NCBI GenBank assembly: GCA_902362705.1
Contig: CABIXK010000006.1
Coordinates: forward strand, 29,529 to 83,404
Origin: Rikenellaceae bacterium
GTDB lineage: Bacteria; Bacteroidota; Bacteroidia; Bacteroidales; Rikenellaceae
Length of the DNA: 53,876 nt
Direction of reading: 5' to 3'
Shown: positions 51,929 to 53,876 of the stretch, in pieces
How positions within the stretch are numbered: position 1 is the first letter of the stretch
How the letters are laid out: the number at the start of each line of letters is the position of its first letter
Notes under the pieces: model-generated
Seen by the model: only the letters and a program-made list of their open reading frames with translations
Told to the model about the DNA's origin: nothing
Databases searched by the model: none
Program-made: the position numbers and the translations under genes

Positions 51929-53731
51929 ATGGAAGAAATGAAAAACGTAGTCGCAAACGAGAATTTCGACTGGAGCGCGTTCGAGAACGACCTGGGCGTT
52001 TACAGCCAGCCCAAGGAGGAGATCGCGGCAGCCTACGACAAGACCCTGTCGAACGTCAACGTCGGCGAGGTGGTCGAGGGTACCGTCACGGGCATCACCA
52101 AGCGCGAGGTTCTGGTCAACATCGGCTACAAGAGCGAGGGCGTCATCTCCGTTGCGGAGTTCCGCTACAACCCCGACCTGAAGGTGGGTGACACGATCGA
52201 GGCATACGTCGAGTCGGCCGAGGACAAGAACGGCCAGCTCGCCCTCTCGCACAAGAAGGCGCGCCAGCTCAAGTCGTGGGATCGCGTCAACGAGGCCCTC
52301 GAGAAGGACGAGATCATCAAGGGTTACATCAAGTGCCGCACCAAGGGCGGCATGATCGTCGACGTGTTCGGTATCGAGGCCTTCCTGCCCGGTTCGCAGA
52401 TCGACGTGAAGCCCATCCGCGACTACGACATCTACGTCGACAAGACGATGGAGTTCAAGGTCGTGAAGATCAACCAGGAGTTCCGCAACGTGGTCGTTTC
52501 GCACAAGGCCCTCATCGAGGCCGAGCTCGAGGCTCAGAAGCAGATCATCATGTCGAAGCTCGAGAAGGGCCAGATCCTCGAGGGTACGGTCAAGAACATC
52601 ACCTCCTACGGCGTATTCGTCGACCTGGGCGGCGTGGACGGTCTGATCCACATCACCGACCTGTCGTGGGGCCGCGTAAGCCACCCCGAGGAGATCGTCG
52701 CCCTGGACCAGAAGATCCAGGTCGTGATTCTCGACTTCGACGATCAGAAGAAGCGTATCGCCCTGGGTCTGAAGCAGCTCACCCCGCATCCGTGGGAGGC
52801 GCTCGACCAGAGCCTCAAGGTCGGCGATACGGTCAAGGGCCGCGTCGTCGTGATGGCCGACTACGGTGCGTTCGTCGAGATCGCCGCCGGCGTCGAGGGT
52901 CTGATCCACGTGTCGGAGATGTCGTGGAGCCAGCATTTGCGCTCGGCACAGGAGTTCATGAAGGTGGGCGACGAGGTCGAGGCCGTCGTGCTGACGCTCG
53001 ACCGCGAGGAGCGCAAGATGTCGCTCGGCATCAAGCAGCTCACCCCCGATCCCTGGGAGACCATCGAGACCCGCTATCCCGTGGGTGCCCGCTGCTCGGC
53101 CCGCGTGCGTAACTTCACCAACTTCGGCGTCTTCGTCGAGATCGAGGAGGGCATCGACGGCCTGATCCACATCTCGGATCTGAGCTGGACCAAGAAGGTG
53201 AAGCACCCGGGCGAGTTCACGCAGGTGGGCGCCGACATCGAGGTCGTAGTGCTCGACATCGACAAGGACAACCGCCGTCTCTCGCTGGGCCACAAGCAGC
53301 TGGAGGAGAACCCCTGGAACGGCTTCGAGGCTCAGTTCCCCGTAGACTCCATCCACGAGGGCACGATCACCGAGCTCACGGAGAAGGGCGCGGTCGTATC
53401 GCTGGGCGAGAACATCGAGGGCTTCTGCCCCTCGCGTCAGCTCGTCAAGGAGGACGGCACGACCCCGAAGGCCGGCGACAAGCTCTCCTTCAAGATCCTC
53501 GAGTTCTCGAAGGCTACCAAGCGCGTCACCCTCTCGCACCTGCGCACCTACGACGACGCACGTCGTGAGGCCGTAGCCGCCGAGAAGGCCGAGAAGCGCG
53601 CCGCAGCCGACGCTACGAAGTCGACCGTCAAGAAGATCAACGCTTCGGTAGAGAAGACCACGCTGGGCGACATCGCCGGCCTGGCCGCTCTGAAGAGCGC
53701 CCTGGAGGCTGCCGAGAAGAACAACAAGTAA
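51929..53731 (+). CDS. rpsA: 30S ribosomal protein S1
   Basis: 600 aa from the ATG at 51929; a TTG 21 bases upstream is rejected and an ATG at 51938 is possible. Six S1 (OB-fold) RNA-binding domains in a row at about 47-115, 133-200, 217-286, 302-371, 388-458 and 475-540. Domains 3-5 show the classic GVFVDLGGVDGLIHITDLSW pattern and its relatives. A charged Ala/Lys-rich tail follows (about 545-600). S1 brings mRNA to the 30S subunit. It is unusually important where Shine-Dalgarno sequences are weak, as appears to be the case here. A strong terminator follows. Confidence 0.97.
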   Translation: MEEMKNVVANENFDWSAFENDLGVYSQPKEEIAAAYDKTLSNVNVGEVVEGTVTGITKREVLVNIGYKSEGVISVAEFRYNPDLKVGDTIEAYVESAEDKNGQLALSHKKARQLKSWDRVNEALEKDEIIKGYIKCRTKGGMIVDVFGIEAFLPGSQIDVKPIRDYDIYVDKTMEFKVVKINQEFRNVVVSHKALIEAELEAQKQIIMSKLEKGQILEGTVKNITSYGVFVDLGGVDGLIHITDLSWGRVSHPEEIVALDQKIQVVILDFDDQKKRIALGLKQLTPHPWEALDQSLKVGDTVKGRVVVMADYGAFVEIAAGVEGLIHVSEMSWSQHLRSAQEFMKVGDEVEAVVLTLDREERKMSLGIKQLTPDPWETIETRYPVGARCSARVRNFTNFGVFVEIEEGIDGLIHISDLSWTKKVKHPGEFTQVGADIEVVVLDIDKDNRRLSLGHKQLEENPWNGFEAQFPVDSIHEGTITELTEKGAVVSLGENIEGFCPSRQLVKEDGTTPKAGDKLSFKILEFSKATKRVTLSHLRTYDDARREAVAAEKAEKRAAADATKSTVKKINASVEKTTLGDIAGLAALKSALEAAEKNNK

Positions 53732-53760
53732 TTCTCGGGTCTCACGCAGACCTTGCTTTC

Positions 53761-53794
53761 AAGGCCGCAGGCGAAATGCCTGCGGCCTTTTTTT
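53761..53794 (+). terminator. Intrinsic terminator of rpsA
   Basis: AAGGCCGCAGGC / GCCTGCGGCCTT stem, five-base loop and T7. Confidence 0.9.
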
Positions 53795-53806
53795 GTTGTG
53801 TTTGTT

Positions 53807-53865
53807 GAGGGGGGCTGCGCTGTGCGGCAATGAATAATGAACAATGGATAATGAATAATGGGCGG
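53807..53865. repeat. Seven-base tandem tract, unit AATGAAT, with a GC-rich half element
   Basis: GAGGGGGGCTGCGCTGTGCGG resembles the core of the GC-rich family. It is followed by heptads AATGAAT, AATGAAC, AATGGAT, AATGAAT, AATGGGC. The window ends 11 bases later. Confidence 0.65.
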
Positions 53866-53876
53866 GCTCTTCCATT

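Overview
The window is a high-GC, gene-dense chromosomal segment from a member of the Bacteroidota, most likely order Bacteroidales and plausibly an Alistipes-like Rikenellaceae. This placement is inferred, not proven. The signs are: many genes preceded by the Bacteroidota '-7' promoter element TAnnTTTG; almost no recognisable Shine-Dalgarno sequences; batD/batE genes; a TGS-type nucleoside kinase; a sodium:neurotransmitter-type symporter; an S-type sulfatase; and a B12-dependent (class II) ribonucleotide reductase. Most of the window is core metabolism and information processing. No integrase, transposase, prophage or CRISPR array was seen.

Layout. 1-3800: end of a DAHP synthase gene coupled to a lactonase, tRNA-Thr(GGT), a threonine-dehydrogenase-like epimerase and an alpha/beta hydrolase. 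3850-5490: a small AT-rich island holding one secreted OmpH-like gene behind a long structured leader. It is bracketed by the real 3' end of fba and a second, decayed copy of that end. 5496-12780: fba, fumarase, batD-batE-recR and malate dehydrogenase. 12900-20250: a META lipoprotein, a small outer-membrane protein, ridA, nrdJ, a recF-DUF721 pair, a TPR membrane protein and ribH. 20400-28500: NSS transporter, folB-tyrS-dnaX operon and divergent clpB. 28600-32900: a small surface-glycan cluster (GT2, Stealth phosphotransferase, LuxE-like acyl-activating protein, divergent GT4). 33100-36900: pdxA-thrS-infC. 37200-43000: an rRNA methyltransferase, RNase Z, thioredoxin reductase, and upstream of them a three-gene kinase-WG / VWA / pseudokinase-WG operon. 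43100-53876: slyD, gcvP, sulfatase, nucleoside kinase, 5'-nucleotidase-like protein and rpsA.

The most interesting signals are: (1) the kinase-WG / VWA / pseudokinase-WG operon, which looks like a phosphorylation-linked three-part system; (2) an A10 run in dnaX placed exactly where slippage gives an immediate UGA, predicting tau and gamma forms; (3) infC with no AUG available and an apparent AUU start six bases after thrS; (4) the fba 3'-end duplication around an AT-rich insert with a 119-nt nested hairpin; (5) two intergenic repeat families, namely AT-rich tracts with an exact seven-base period and GC-rich palindromic elements that often sit beside them; (6) several genes whose -7 box ends only 4-7 bases before a well-fixed start codon, implying leaderless mRNAs.
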